The position numbers and the translations under genes are program-made. From Diplolepis rosae (lineage: Eukaryota > Arthropoda > Insecta > Hymenoptera > Diplolepididae), in the NCBI GenBank assembly GCA_030998225.1, contig JAPYXD010000608.1, forward strand, positions 2,634,501-2,698,500: a stretch of 64,000 nt of DNA, written 5' to 3'. Below the pieces are notes generated by a model. The model saw only the letters and a list, made by a program, of their open reading frames with translations. It was not told the origin of the DNA and searched no databases. Shown here piece by piece: positions 44,452-54,210 of the stretch. Numbering within the stretch: the stretch's first letter is position 1; each line of letters opens with the position of its first letter.

Positions 44452-46323
44452 TTACATTGGTTGCAAGCTTTGTGCTGGTAATCGGGTAGCTGCCTTCGAT
44501 GTGGAAGTACTGATTGGTGCGGTCCTGTTCTTTGGAGCAGGTGTATTCGTGGTGGTGGTGCATCGTTGTTCTATTCTGAATTCATCTGAATGGGAATCAG
44601 CTGCTTGATTGACCGCTGGTTCCTCAGCCAAACGAATAGCTGGTTGATCCTCGGCTTTACCCTTTCGTTTTGGGCATGGCCTCCAATTAGTCACTGCCGT
44701 TATCAGTTTGGCGCGACCAAAGTAGGTTATTAAACCTATGGAGAGGAGTCCTATCCCGACGTAGGAGCCGTGGGTCAGGATGGTCTGCTGGGTTCTTCTG
44801 TGTTCTTGAGAACTGATTTCGTTGAGCTGGTCTTCAAGTTTGTTCAACGTCTCGTCAGTATTTCCAAACCTGCTTTCTTCAGTCGGGTTGTCTTCAGGCT
44901 GTTTCTTTGAAGTTGGGGTTAGAGTCAAAAGTTGCTTGTTCTGAAGCAGGCCCGGTGATAGCTCGGATAGGTTCAGGTGGAGGTACGGCTCATAGGTAAC
45001 CACAGAAACCTGTGCTCTTGAGCCTGGTGATGGTAGGCTCAATCCGCTAGTCCTCAAGTAGCATCCCGGAACAATCTGCACGATACCCACTCCGTTTAGC
45101 TGTATTTTTGAAGTCCTTCTGGCTGGACAAGTTATTTCAGCTGCAGTTTTCGTCAGGAAAGAGTAGATCCAGCCGCCTAGAGTCTCCAGAAGCTTGAAGA
45201 AGGGACGTTTCCTGTAGGTCACCTGGAATTCGCATAGTCGGAACGACTCGACCGTAGGATTGTTCAATAGGGAGATCTCACAGGATGCATAAGTAGATGT
45301 TTCGCGTACTGGTAGGTTCTCAGGACACATGTAGAATCCTCTTAGTTCCTTGCACTGTTCCATTTCCTTTTCCTTCATTAGGAGATAAGTCCGTTGCGAG
45401 TCCGCCATAGCTAAGTGAGAAAATTCGGAGCGGACATATGCTCTTCCCGAACCATTCTTCAGAATAGATTGGATCACCGGTACGGAATGTAGTCCGTACA
45501 GATTGTAGTCGGTCTTTTCTAGCAGAGAAACGTCCAAGCATACCCTGAGCGTTTTATTCCTGCAGGAAATTGTCGTAGTTGTTGCCTGGGCGAGGTCCTC
45601 AACGTTTATTTTGGGCCCTGGAACCGGAAAGGCAAATGCGGGAGCGTGATCTTGAACGTCCCGATATATTGGTTGCAATTTTTCTGTAGTCAGCAATGAG
45701 GGATGCAACTGTCCTCGACGGGCGTAATGGATAATTTCTAGCAATCGATCGGCCGCTCGAAGGTGCTCATCGAGTCCTGCCTCCAGAACGTGAAGCGTGT
45801 TTGAAAGTGCCCGAGAGTATTCCAGTTTGAATACAGAAGAAGACATCTCATACATGCCTTTCTGGATCTCGGTGAGCTGGTGTTTTAATTCTTTCTGACG
45901 TTCTTCGTAGATGTTGAATCGTCCTTGTATTTCCTCGAATTGTGCTCGTACTACGTGAGTCTGTTTCCCTACCAGGTGTGATAGATTAGCAGCCACCTGG
46001 TTGAGGTTATTAATTTCATCCTCGATTTGCTGACCATCGTCGTATGTGAGAAGGCCAGCGACGGGGTAGACGATGCCTCCCAGAAATCCTAGCATTGGGG
46101 TTGTTCTTCGTCGCCTTAGCCCCTGGGGCAAGTGTGCTGGTAATTGGGCATCGGTTCGTCGGTTTAGTTCTTCTGCCTCATGTGTTATTTCCTGATGTAA
46201 TTTGTAGGCAGCTTCCCATTTACTTTCCAGATGGAAACTTTTTATTAGCTGTTGACATTCAGCTCCCAGCATTGGTTGGCACATTGCGGTGAGTGCAGTT
46301 AGTCGTGATTTATACGCCTCCAA
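44452..46323 (-). pseudogene. env, ectodomain, membrane anchor and tail
   Basis: 623 codons in one frame, cut off from its signal peptide by a one-base shift near 46340. Landmarks: a furin-type RRRR site at residues 70-73, followed by a hydrophobic Gly-rich fusion-peptide-like stretch (residues 77-92); a long helical region; several N-glycosylation sequons; a transmembrane segment at about 519-536; and an 87-residue tail rich in Thr, Ala and Pro. This is the layout of the baculovirus-F-like Env of errantiviruses, which would allow membrane fusion between cells. The break means this copy cannot make a secreted Env as read. Confidence 0.8.
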
Positions 46324-46523
46324 TCCAAGGCATAGCTTCTGAGTGTCCAGGAAGCTGGTGATCCTCCAGGTGGAAACTCTGCGCCTTTTACGCCCTGGTA
46401 TTCGTAGTAGAGGCCGGTACTGGCCTCAAAGGGCAGGATCCGGTAGGTCTCACTCCCTTGGCTGATGGTGTTTTTGAGCATGGCACTTGCTGCCAGAAAT
46501 AATAATAGAATGGTGGTTTCCAT
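46299..46523 (-). pseudogene. env, signal peptide and N-terminal segment
   Basis: Starts METTILLLFLAASAML, a clear signal peptide, followed by LYYEYQG, a conserved N-terminal stretch in insect errantiviral Env. The frame ends after 74 codons; the following ectodomain is in a frame one base off, and one missing base near 46340 accounts for it. In related elements env is expressed from a spliced mRNA; I could not identify the splice sites. Confidence 0.7.
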
Positions 46524-46742
46524 AATGTTACCTGTGAAATTTTATTGTCGTTAGTCATAGTTCTAGTATGGGAAGTTGGGCACAAGTCGCCAGGGTTGAT
46601 TCGAGGGGAAGTCCCCTTTATTGGTGTAATACATATATGTATGTATATATTTATTATATTTTTATTTTAGTTATTTCTCCTTGGCGACATGTCCTCAACC
46701 TCAGCGCCTGGTTATGATGTACACCAGCAAACCTCCAATACT

Positions 46743-47716
46743 TCATCCATGAAAGATCAAAAGCTTGTCGGCGTGCTTCATGCAGCGCTCCCCGAACTTG
46801 TCCTCTAGGATTACGTTATTGTTTTCGGTAAATCCGACAATAGTGAACGATCCTTCTCTCCTACTGTCGAATTTCCCTTCCCTAACTTCTTTTATTACGT
46901 AGACTTGGTCAGCTACTTTACCCTTCAAGGGTCGAGATTTGCGATCGTAGAATTCCTTTGAGCGTTGTTTGGCCCTGACCAAATTCCGTGCCGCGATTTT
47001 CTGTATTTCCGATAGTCGGACTATCAGGTCACGCAAGTAGGAGCCGTAGGTTTCCAGTTCCTCGCCCAGGGGGAAGGAGCTAGGGGTCCTAGCTAATCGC
47101 CCAAACACAAGCTCATAGGGTGTAAAGTTGGTCGCCTCGTGAACCGAGGTATTATAGGCGAACATTGCGAATGGAAGCAGACGATCCCAGTCATCGAAGT
47201 CGCTCGCGTAATGTTTGATATAATCCGTTAGTACAATATGACTTCGTTCCAACGAACCATTGGTCTGAGGTCGATAGCCTGAAGTCGTCAGCTGTCTGAT
47301 ATTGAACAGCCCTTCCAAATTCCTCATGAATTTGCTTACAAAACTTCCTCCTCTGTCCGTAAGTATGGCTCTAGGAGCGCCATATTGCGAAAAGAGGGTC
47401 GTCGCGACGGCGTGTGCGATGGTGGTGGTCTTGAGGTTTGGTATAGGGACCGCGATTCAGTACTTGCTGAAGTTGTCCTGCATCGTGAGAATGTGGCGAT
47501 TTCCGTTAGGGGTAGTTGGTAATTTACCGACTGTATCGAGAGACACCTTGTCGAACGGTTCGGCCGGAGTGTCGGTGATGAGCATGGGTTCCCGGGTTCG
47601 AGCTCGCACGAGTTTTTGTTCAAAACAGCTCTTACAACCTCGAATAAATTCCGTGATTTGATCTCTCAGCCCGGGCCAGGTGTACCGCTCCCTAATTCTC
47701 CTGTAGGTTTTGGTTA
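46743..47716 (-). pseudogene. pol, integrase
   Basis: In a frame one base off from the preceding macro-like segment; a missing G in the GGG run near 47715 explains it. The HHCC zinc finger begins just before the shift (EYH and GGH) and ends in GCKSC. The DDE core shows SLDTVG (Asp), LTDRGGSFVSKF (Asp) and NGSLERSH (Glu), so the catalytic triad is intact, but a TGA at 47457-47459 interrupts the core between the first and second Asp. The C-terminus contains KEFYDRKSRPLKGKVADQVY, the usual post-core region. No chromodomain. Confidence 0.85.
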
Positions 47717-48787
47717 TGCCCTGTGGCCTCCTATGAGGCTGCTGTGGTATTCTTCGATTATCTTGGGCCTCATTTCAGGAGGTGGAACCTGAATCTTCCC
47801 GTGGCAAAGTGTGACAGTTATGTCACCACCCCGGAATATTTCAGACAGAATGTCTGTCATTTTATTCTGAGGCAAGGAGCCCAGGAGGTCTCCTGAATTT
47901 GCCATTCGCAGTGTTGTTTGCTTGTCCCGTTTAAGGGCCAGCTGGAGATTTTTCAGCCCCTGAATCACATCCTTCCAGTTAATTTCATCAAAGTGTCGTT
48001 TCTTCACTACGATCGAGTAGGTCTTGTGTTGTCCGTGCGAAGTGACCAGGACTTGCCCCTTTTTGGGTCGGCTTTCCCAGGCGTCTTGGAGGTCAAGACG
48101 TTCGGTGGCCACAAGCAGCTTTGCAATAGCGTTTGTGGGCTCGCAGTCTTCAGAAAGAAAATGCGCGTAGTTGTCTGGTCGGTAAGTCAGTGGTTCTGTC
48201 CACTCGTGCTTAATGCTGTGCACCTCCGTGCAATTCAGAAGAGGTTTTTGTACTTCTGGCTTTTCCTCCAAGGAAGGGGGTGACGGTGGATCGATATAAG
48301 GAATATCAACATCGATCAAAGAGCTAGAAAATGGAGTGGAGCCAACGGTGGTCGTTTCGGACGTCTCCGAACGCTGTAGTCGCCGTGGTCTAAGGTCCAG
48401 GCCTCTTCTTGTTGGGCTCTTGTTCGTATCCGTTCCTTCCTCTTCTTCGGCGATTGAGAATGGTGTCGACCTCGCGTCTGGGGCTGCAGACGGAGCTGGA
48501 GTTGGGAGTAATGATCTCCTTCAAGGTTGCCTTCCAATTATTGGGGATTCGATATCCTCAGGGAGATCCTTGAATCTCACCATGCTTTTCCTTTCCACAT
48601 CGGGATGTCTTAGATGAAGCCTAGGTGACCAAGATTCTTTTCCGTTAGTTTCACTTCCTTCTTCCAGACTTTGAAGTGGAATGGAGAGGGCCTCCTCCGC
48701 CTGGTCTGGTTTGGCAGATGATCCGGACATCCTTTCTTCATATTGTTCTAAGAAGTTCTGAACCCTTTTGAGAAAAGCGTCATCGTC
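47714..48787 (-). pseudogene. pol, linker and macro-domain-like segment
   Basis: One frame from the shift at about 48785 to 47714, with one TGA at 48521-48523. The first part is a low-complexity linker. From 48178 to 47804 about 125 residues resemble the OARD1/TARG1-type macro (ADP-ribose-binding) domain: NYAHFLSEDCEPTNAIAKLL at the first loop, KKGQVLVT and YSIVVKKRHF in the strand with a Lys pair, NSGDLLGSLP at the second loop, and GDITVTLC as the last strand. Glycines of the first loop are not conserved and the usual catalytic Asp is not in place, so hydrolase activity is doubtful. It runs straight into the integrase zinc finger. Confidence 0.55.
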
Positions 48788-49641
48788 GAACTCCCCAAGG
48801 GGTCAAGAGCCTTCAGGTTTTCCAATAGTTCTTCGTCTTCCTCACCTTCTGACACATGGGTACATACCGGAACGTTCTTCGTGTCCATGCCCTCATGATC
48901 CCAGTAGAGTGAGTCAGGGTTTATGTTGGATATGTCTAGTCCCTTTCTCCCCACAGATTTCTCGAATTGAGAGAATGATTTTTGTAAATCCTTTTTAAGG
49001 GTTTCCATATCAAATTCTTCATCACTACTGTTCTCGTCACTGTCTGTAGGCAAGGGCGGAACGTCGACAATTGCCTTCAATGGTCCACTAGGGTTATCAG
49101 CGTCTTCTTCAGATTCAGAACTAAACAGTGCTCTTCCTTCGATCCCTTCACGGGCAAGCCTATCGGCTGCCTCGTTGCCTTCAATGCCGTTATGCCCTGG
49201 GACATGGTTCCAAATTACCTCGATTGGCTCAAGTGCCTGTTTTAATTTCTCAAATTCGTTTCGGTTTTTAACAGGTTTGTTCTCAGCAGTTTTCCAGTCG
49301 TTCTTTTCCCACGTTGGGATCCATTCCGTCGCACTGCTGACTAGATATTTGTAGTCAGTGTTAATTCTTAATTTCTTTATTCCAGCCTCCTGAGCCCTTT
49401 TAGCGGCCTCAACAGCGGCCTCGATTTCAGCGGCGTTATTAGTCTGCCGACCCCGGGCTAGCCAAGAGACATTCAATGGGTTGTCTGGGCCGAACCAGAC
49501 GCCGATGCCAGCCCTGGGTTCACCTCTCCCATTGTAGCTGCAGGCGCCGTCGACGAAGACGTCTACATAGGGTTCCTGGAGTTCTCGGGAGTCCCGTTGT
49601 TCCTCGACGCCGCCAGAGCCGTTTCGCGATGCAACTTTCGT
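48748..49641 (-). pseudogene. pol, second RNase H (RNase H1-like) and acidic linker
   Basis: This frame opens at 49641 after a TGA and overlaps the end of the previous pol frame; a +1 shift links them, and a -1 shift near 48785 (one G short in a GGGG run) leads out, so the flanking pol frames are the same. The domain (49569-49144) closely follows animal RNase H1: VDVFVDGAC (Asp), RAGIGVWFGP, GRQTNNAAEI (Glu), INTDYKYL (Asp), a Trp-rich basic-protrusion stretch WIPTWEKNDWKT, VPGHNGIEGNEAADRLAREG (His and last Asp). All catalytic positions are present. After it comes an acidic, Ser-rich linker. The resemblance to a cellular gene is much closer than is normal between a Gypsy RNase H and cellular RNase H. 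Confidence 0.82.
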
Positions 49642-52543
49642 TCAGGCTGGGGCCTATCCGACCTACTGGGGGCGCGTAGGATTCATCGGAGCTTACCTTC
49701 GGCATCGTGGAAGAAGAATTAGGTGGTCTTCCCCTTCGTTTCGCCGTTTGACGGCCTTCCTCCGGCAGGATGGTGCTAATGGTTTTGGATTTAGTTGGTT
49801 TGAATATAGCAGACCTGGTGACTATGGGCTTGCCTCTTATTACCGATGGCTTTCGGTCGACAGTAGTTTCCCTTTTCGCCGTCTTTGGTTTTGTGGAGGG
49901 TGGAATTCGACCGGAAGTACCAGGTGCTGATTCGAGATGTTCAAGTCCTCTCTGCATGGTGGATGACCTCGTGCTGGGCCTTGACTTTTCTGCCTCAGCC
50001 TTGTTGCGGACCACTAACACCTGTTTGCGAGTTCTAGTTGGAATGTGCCCGTTTGAGTTGGCAGTTTCAGGATTGAATCTCCTCCTGGGCGGGAAATGGG
50101 ATTGACTCATTCCGCCAGAGTCATCAAAATCTTCACTGGATTCGGTTGAGCTTGCCAAATCCGTTTCTGCGGCTGGATTTCCAGAAAGAGCCTCAGCGCC
50201 CCTGTTTAATTTCCCTTGCTTGTACTCGAACTTATACTGGTAATCCTGGAGCCGTAATCTCCATCGTAGGAGACGTGCCCCAGGGTTCTCAACATAGGTT
50301 ATCCAGTGGATAGGTTCGTAGTCGCAAGCCAAAATAAATTCTCGTCCGTATAGGTATGGGCGAAAATTCATTACCGCGTACAATACGGCGAGGCACTCTT
50401 TCTCGGCCTCAGGGTACCTTTGTTCGCAAGTGTTCATCGTTTTCGAGAAGTATGCCACGGGCATATCTACTCCGTCTTTCTCTTGGGTCAATATTGCTCC
50501 GACCGCGTGCTCGGAGGCATCCGTGGTTAGTTTGAATGTCTTCTGAAAGTCTGGGTATAAGAGAATAGGCTCCCTACAAAGATACCTGCGAAGTCTTCTG
50601 AAGCTTCTCTTTTGGCTGTTTTCCCATTCCCATTTTACGTCCTTTTTGAGAAGGTCGGAGAGTGGTTTTGCCAATTCCGCGTAATCTTGGATGAATCTTC
50701 GGTAGTACCCAGAGAGCCCCAGGAACTGTCGGATTGCTCGCACGGTAGTGGGTCTAGGAAATTTCCTAATGGCGTTAATTTTAGCCGGGTTCGGTTTTAC
50801 CCCTTCACGCCCGATGATGTGCCCTAGGTAGGCGACTTCCGTTCGTAAAAAGTCGCACTTGTCTGGTTGCAGTTTCAGATTAGCACTCCGAAGACGATCA
50901 AAAAGTCTTCTTGCCTTTTTATCATGTTCTTCGAGATTTTCTGCATATACCACAATATCATCCAAATAGACGAATACCTCTGTTCCATGCATGCCTTTTA
51001 ACACCGTATCCATAAGGCGCTGAAAGGTAGCCGGTGCGTTCTTGATCCCCATGGGCATACGAAGGTATTCAAAGTGTCCTCTAGGTGATGAGAAAGCGGT
51101 TTTTGCTCGGTCTTCAGGGTGTGTTTCAATTTGGTGGAAACCGCTTGCCAGGTCGAACACCGAGAAGTACTGGGCATTTCCAAGCTGGTCGAAAATGTCT
51201 GAAATGTTGGGCAGTGGATAGGCATCTCCTATTACTTTTTCATTGAGGGCTCGGAAGTCGATTACAACCCTCCACTTTCTTTCGCCGGATGCATCGAGTT
51301 TTTTAGGGACGATCAAAAGTGGTGAGTTATAGGGAGACTTAGAGCTGCCTATGATGCCACTTTTATACTGTTTCTCTATCTGGGCATGTATTTGCTCAGT
51401 AGCCTCGTGAGGTGACCTGTATTGTTTCTTAACGATGATTTTATCATCGATGGTCGGAATTCGATGCTGGATCAGATGAGTGGAGGTGAGTTTCTCGCCA
51501 TTTAAGTAGAAGATGTCAGCATAGTCTTCGGCCCAGCCGAATACACAATCCTTTTCTTCAGGCGACAGGTGTGACACATGTAAACTTTGTATCACTCTCT
51601 TCACGCGATCGGAATGACTTTCTCCCAGCTGTTCCTGAGGATATTCAGACAGGTCTTCTGTCTCCGATTCCGAGAATTTTTCACCAGGGAATCTGCAGAA
51701 ATCAAAGAGGATGATTTCTTGTGGTGGGACATTAAATTCTATGTCTTGTTCTGTGGTGTTTATAGCTAGGACGTGACACTTGCCATCTTGAGCGGTGATG
51801 GCTGCTTCACCTATGTACAATCCTTCTGGGGTATCAATCCTTGGCAGGTACCCTTGATGTATTTCCGAATTGGACACGTCTATCGCAATGGGTTGCCTGG
51901 TTCTTGCTTTGATTTTCAAGATCCTGGCAAAAGGCTTGATTTCTGATTTAAGGGCTTTGTTGGCTTCCTGTGATTCCGCGTCGACAAATGGAATCGGCGT
52001 GATAGGGTTAGATACGGTGACTAGAGTATTATGCCTAAATGAAATTTGTGCTTGCTCCTGCCGTAAGTATGGTCGTCCTAAGATCCCATCGGGCGAAATA
52101 GGGAGTTCGTTTCCTACGACGTGAAATTCTACAGGACTCTTAAAAATCGTGATTTTCACTGTACCAATTGTCTTCACAGGATCGTTGGTTATGCCGGTGA
52201 TAAGGATAGAATTCATGGGTTCGATAATCATATCCAGGCGTAAAGCGTGAAGTTTCACAAGATTCACGTCAGAACCTGGGTCAACCAGGAAGGTAGCCCT
52301 AGGACCTCGGAATTCGGATGCAGTTAGTTCAACTACTGGTGAGTCTTCTTGGCTGCGTCCCGTTCGAAGGACCCTACGGAGTTCTCCTGTAAGTGGACGA
52401 ACTTGGGACGCTCTTGTATAGTTGAGTGACTCGTCACAGCGTCCGAGCGACGAGTCGATTGGGAGTTTAAAGCTCCTGATGGTCCTGGAGAGGCTGACCG
52501 GGGAGGAGTCATGCTTCCTGTAGTCTTGCTTTGCCCTTGCCAC
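49520..52543 (-). CDS. pol, protease-reverse transcriptase-RNase H (1)
   Basis: 1007 codons, in the -1 frame relative to gag and overlapping it by 211 bases, as expected for gag-pol frameshifting. Protease: LVDPGSDVNL (Asp88). Reverse transcriptase: about 400-650, with WRVVIDFRALN, FDLASGFHQI and YLDD (526-529). RNase H: TTDAS (Asp675), AEKE (Glu714), CDYEP (Asp741), but NRGAEALS (Glu784) where Gypsy elements have NxxADALS, so the fourth catalytic Asp is lost. Residues about 790-1000 form a basic, Ser/Pro/Thr-rich linker containing KRRGRPP, an AT-hook. The last about 35 codons are read past the +1 shift point and are probably not native. Confidence 0.9.
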   Translation of the reverse strand: MARAKQDYRKHDSSPVSLSRTIRSFKLPIDSSLGRCDESLNYTRASQVRPLTGELRRVLRTGRSQEDSPVVELTASEFRGPRATFLVDPGSDVNLVKLHALRLDMIIEPMNSILITGITNDPVKTIGTVKITIFKSPVEFHVVGNELPISPDGILGRPYLRQEQAQISFRHNTLVTVSNPITPIPFVDAESQEANKALKSEIKPFARILKIKARTRQPIAIDVSNSEIHQGYLPRIDTPEGLYIGEAAITAQDGKCHVLAINTTEQDIEFNVPPQEIILFDFCRFPGEKFSESETEDLSEYPQEQLGESHSDRVKRVIQSLHVSHLSPEEKDCVFGWAEDYADIFYLNGEKLTSTHLIQHRIPTIDDKIIVKKQYRSPHEATEQIHAQIEKQYKSGIIGSSKSPYNSPLLIVPKKLDASGERKWRVVIDFRALNEKVIGDAYPLPNISDIFDQLGNAQYFSVFDLASGFHQIETHPEDRAKTAFSSPRGHFEYLRMPMGIKNAPATFQRLMDTVLKGMHGTEVFVYLDDIVVYAENLEEHDKKARRLFDRLRSANLKLQPDKCDFLRTEVAYLGHIIGREGVKPNPAKINAIRKFPRPTTVRAIRQFLGLSGYYRRFIQDYAELAKPLSDLLKKDVKWEWENSQKRSFRRLRRYLCREPILLYPDFQKTFKLTTDASEHAVGAILTQEKDGVDMPVAYFSKTMNTCEQRYPEAEKECLAVLYAVMNFRPYLYGREFILACDYEPIHWITYVENPGARLLRWRLRLQDYQYKFEYKQGKLNRGAEALSGNPAAETDLASSTESSEDFDDSGGMSQSHFPPRRRFNPETANSNGHIPTRTRKQVLVVRNKAEAEKSRPSTRSSTMQRGLEHLESAPGTSGRIPPSTKPKTAKRETTVDRKPSVIRGKPIVTRSAIFKPTKSKTISTILPEEGRQTAKRRGRPPNSSSTMPKVSSDESYAPPVGRIGPSLNESCIAKRLWRRRGTTGLPRTPGTLCRRLRRRRLQLQWER

Positions 52544-53700
52544 GACGAGTTGCCGGGTGCTTTATGACCCTTTTCGACTGGTGGACATTGCATCATGGCG
52601 GGATGAGGAGGATAAGGGTAGTGGGGTGGATATGGGTAGTTCAATGGGTATTGAGGAAAGGAATAAGGATATTGAGACTGATAATTAGTTTGATAAGGAG
52701 GGTAGGGCAAATGGTATTGACTGTACATTGATGTGTACATTGGGGCCTGGTTTGTTGGAGTGCTAGGTCCTGTCATTGTCAGAGTTGTGCTTCCCTTTGA
52801 ACTTGGCCTCTCGGATTTTACCTGCTTCTCCGCATGTTCCATTTGCTTTGAGAAGGGGCTTGGTGAGCGTTGACGCTCTGACGCAAATTCTCTGGGCCGC
52901 GCGATATGATAGGATGACGCAGCGTTTCTTGCTTTCTCAGTATACGTCTGTCGTTCTTCGGCATGCAGGGCGTGTTCAAACGCCTCGCTAAGATCTTTTG
53001 GATTGCGGGTGTCGACAAAAATTGATATATCATCTGGTAGGCCCCTAATAAAGGCGTCTAAAGCACAGTCGATCACTGGCTTCATCATAATGGCGCTTTC
53101 TTTGGTGGGTCCGTACGTGCCTGTATATTTTTCTTCAATCGCGTGTCTAGCGCCGCTCAAAAGGCCTTGTAGACGATCGTTATAATCGCTCACGGTTTCC
53201 GATTGTTTCATCCGGAGGTTAACGATAGATTCGAAGTACCATTGGTACTTTTTCGTCGGCGCGAATCTTTTCTTTAGGTGCGCTATTAGGTCTTTTACCC
53301 TAGAGAACTGTTTGTCGCGGACGCTTTCCCGAGCTACACCTTCGAGCTTGGCTAACACGGCCTTGATGAAACCGGGTTCCGTAATGTCGGTTACAAATAC
53401 TGCTCCGTTTGCGACATCCTGTAAGAATTCTTTTAGGGGCGGATTTTTACCGTCGAATTGGGGGATATGGTATGTACTCTGCTGCAGAGTCATACACTCC
53501 AATACCGATGCCATTGCCGCGCTTGTATTTAAATTGAGATAGGAGGCGGGGGTCGGAATATTCGCAGGGTCTCCGGTTAATGAATCCGAAACACTTTGGT
53601 TTAAGAGTATTTGAGTATCCTGTTCGGGATCCGTATCCAAGTTGTTTCGACCGTGGTCGTCCCCATGTTGGGGCGGGTTCCGATCTACGTTTCTAGGCAT
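52333..53700 (-). CDS. gag
   Basis: 455 codons without interruption, starting MPRNVDRNPPQHGDD. Residues about 70-260 (IPQFDGKNPPLKEFLQDVAN through LPDDISIFVDTRN) match the helical capsid region of Gypsy/errantivirus Gag. The C-terminal part is Pro/Tyr/Ser-rich (PPYQ, YPYPPHY repeats) and has no CCHC zinc knuckle, as in other errantiviruses. The end overlaps pol in the -1 frame. It would form the capsid around the genomic RNA. Confidence 0.85.
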   Translation of the reverse strand: MPRNVDRNPPQHGDDHGRNNLDTDPEQDTQILLNQSVSDSLTGDPANIPTPASYLNLNTSAAMASVLECMTLQQSTYHIPQFDGKNPPLKEFLQDVANGAVFVTDITEPGFIKAVLAKLEGVARESVRDKQFSRVKDLIAHLKKRFAPTKKYQWYFESIVNLRMKQSETVSDYNDRLQGLLSGARHAIEEKYTGTYGPTKESAIMMKPVIDCALDAFIRGLPDDISIFVDTRNPKDLSEAFEHALHAEERQTYTEKARNAASSYHIARPREFASERQRSPSPFSKQMEHAEKQVKSERPSSKGSTTLTMTGPSTPTNQAPMYTSMYSQYHLPYPPYQTNYQSQYPYSFPQYPLNYPYPPHYPYPPHPAMMQCPPVEKGHKAPGNSSWQGQSKTTGSMTPPRSASPGPSGALNSQSTRRSDAVTSHSTIQERPKFVHLQENSVGSFERDAAKKTHQ

Positions 53701-54210
53701 GTTGTTGTAATGCTAGCAAAATCGATATAGGAGAGAAAAAATGTTTTTAGGCCAACGTGTATCGTAGACCACCCCGGAATATTGTGACGCTTAATATATA
53801 AATATATGTACAGACATGTGACACAATAGCTTATGTTATATACCTTAATTTCTAAAATAGAGTTAGGCGCTATATTAGGGAGGGTTTGCCAACCTGCACA
53901 GGTTACGCGTGGTTTACCTGAGTTTATACCGGTTGCATACGCCAATTCCGGGACACATCTGAGTTATTCGTATGTGCTGATAAGTCTTTGCCTGAAGGAA
54001 TTGCTATGGTGATTGTACGGCAATTTATAAATTATAAGTGAAACTCGTGGAGTCGATGTTGGCTCAGCTGTGCAGGGTTGTACCACACTCTAATATGGCG
54101 CGCCTATCACACTTTAAACGAGAAGCAAAATCTTGTAATCGAGTTTCGAAAACAATGTTGTAACCTTAGATTAGTGTTAGGCTTTAGGTTTTTACTTCTT
54201 TAAATGTGGC

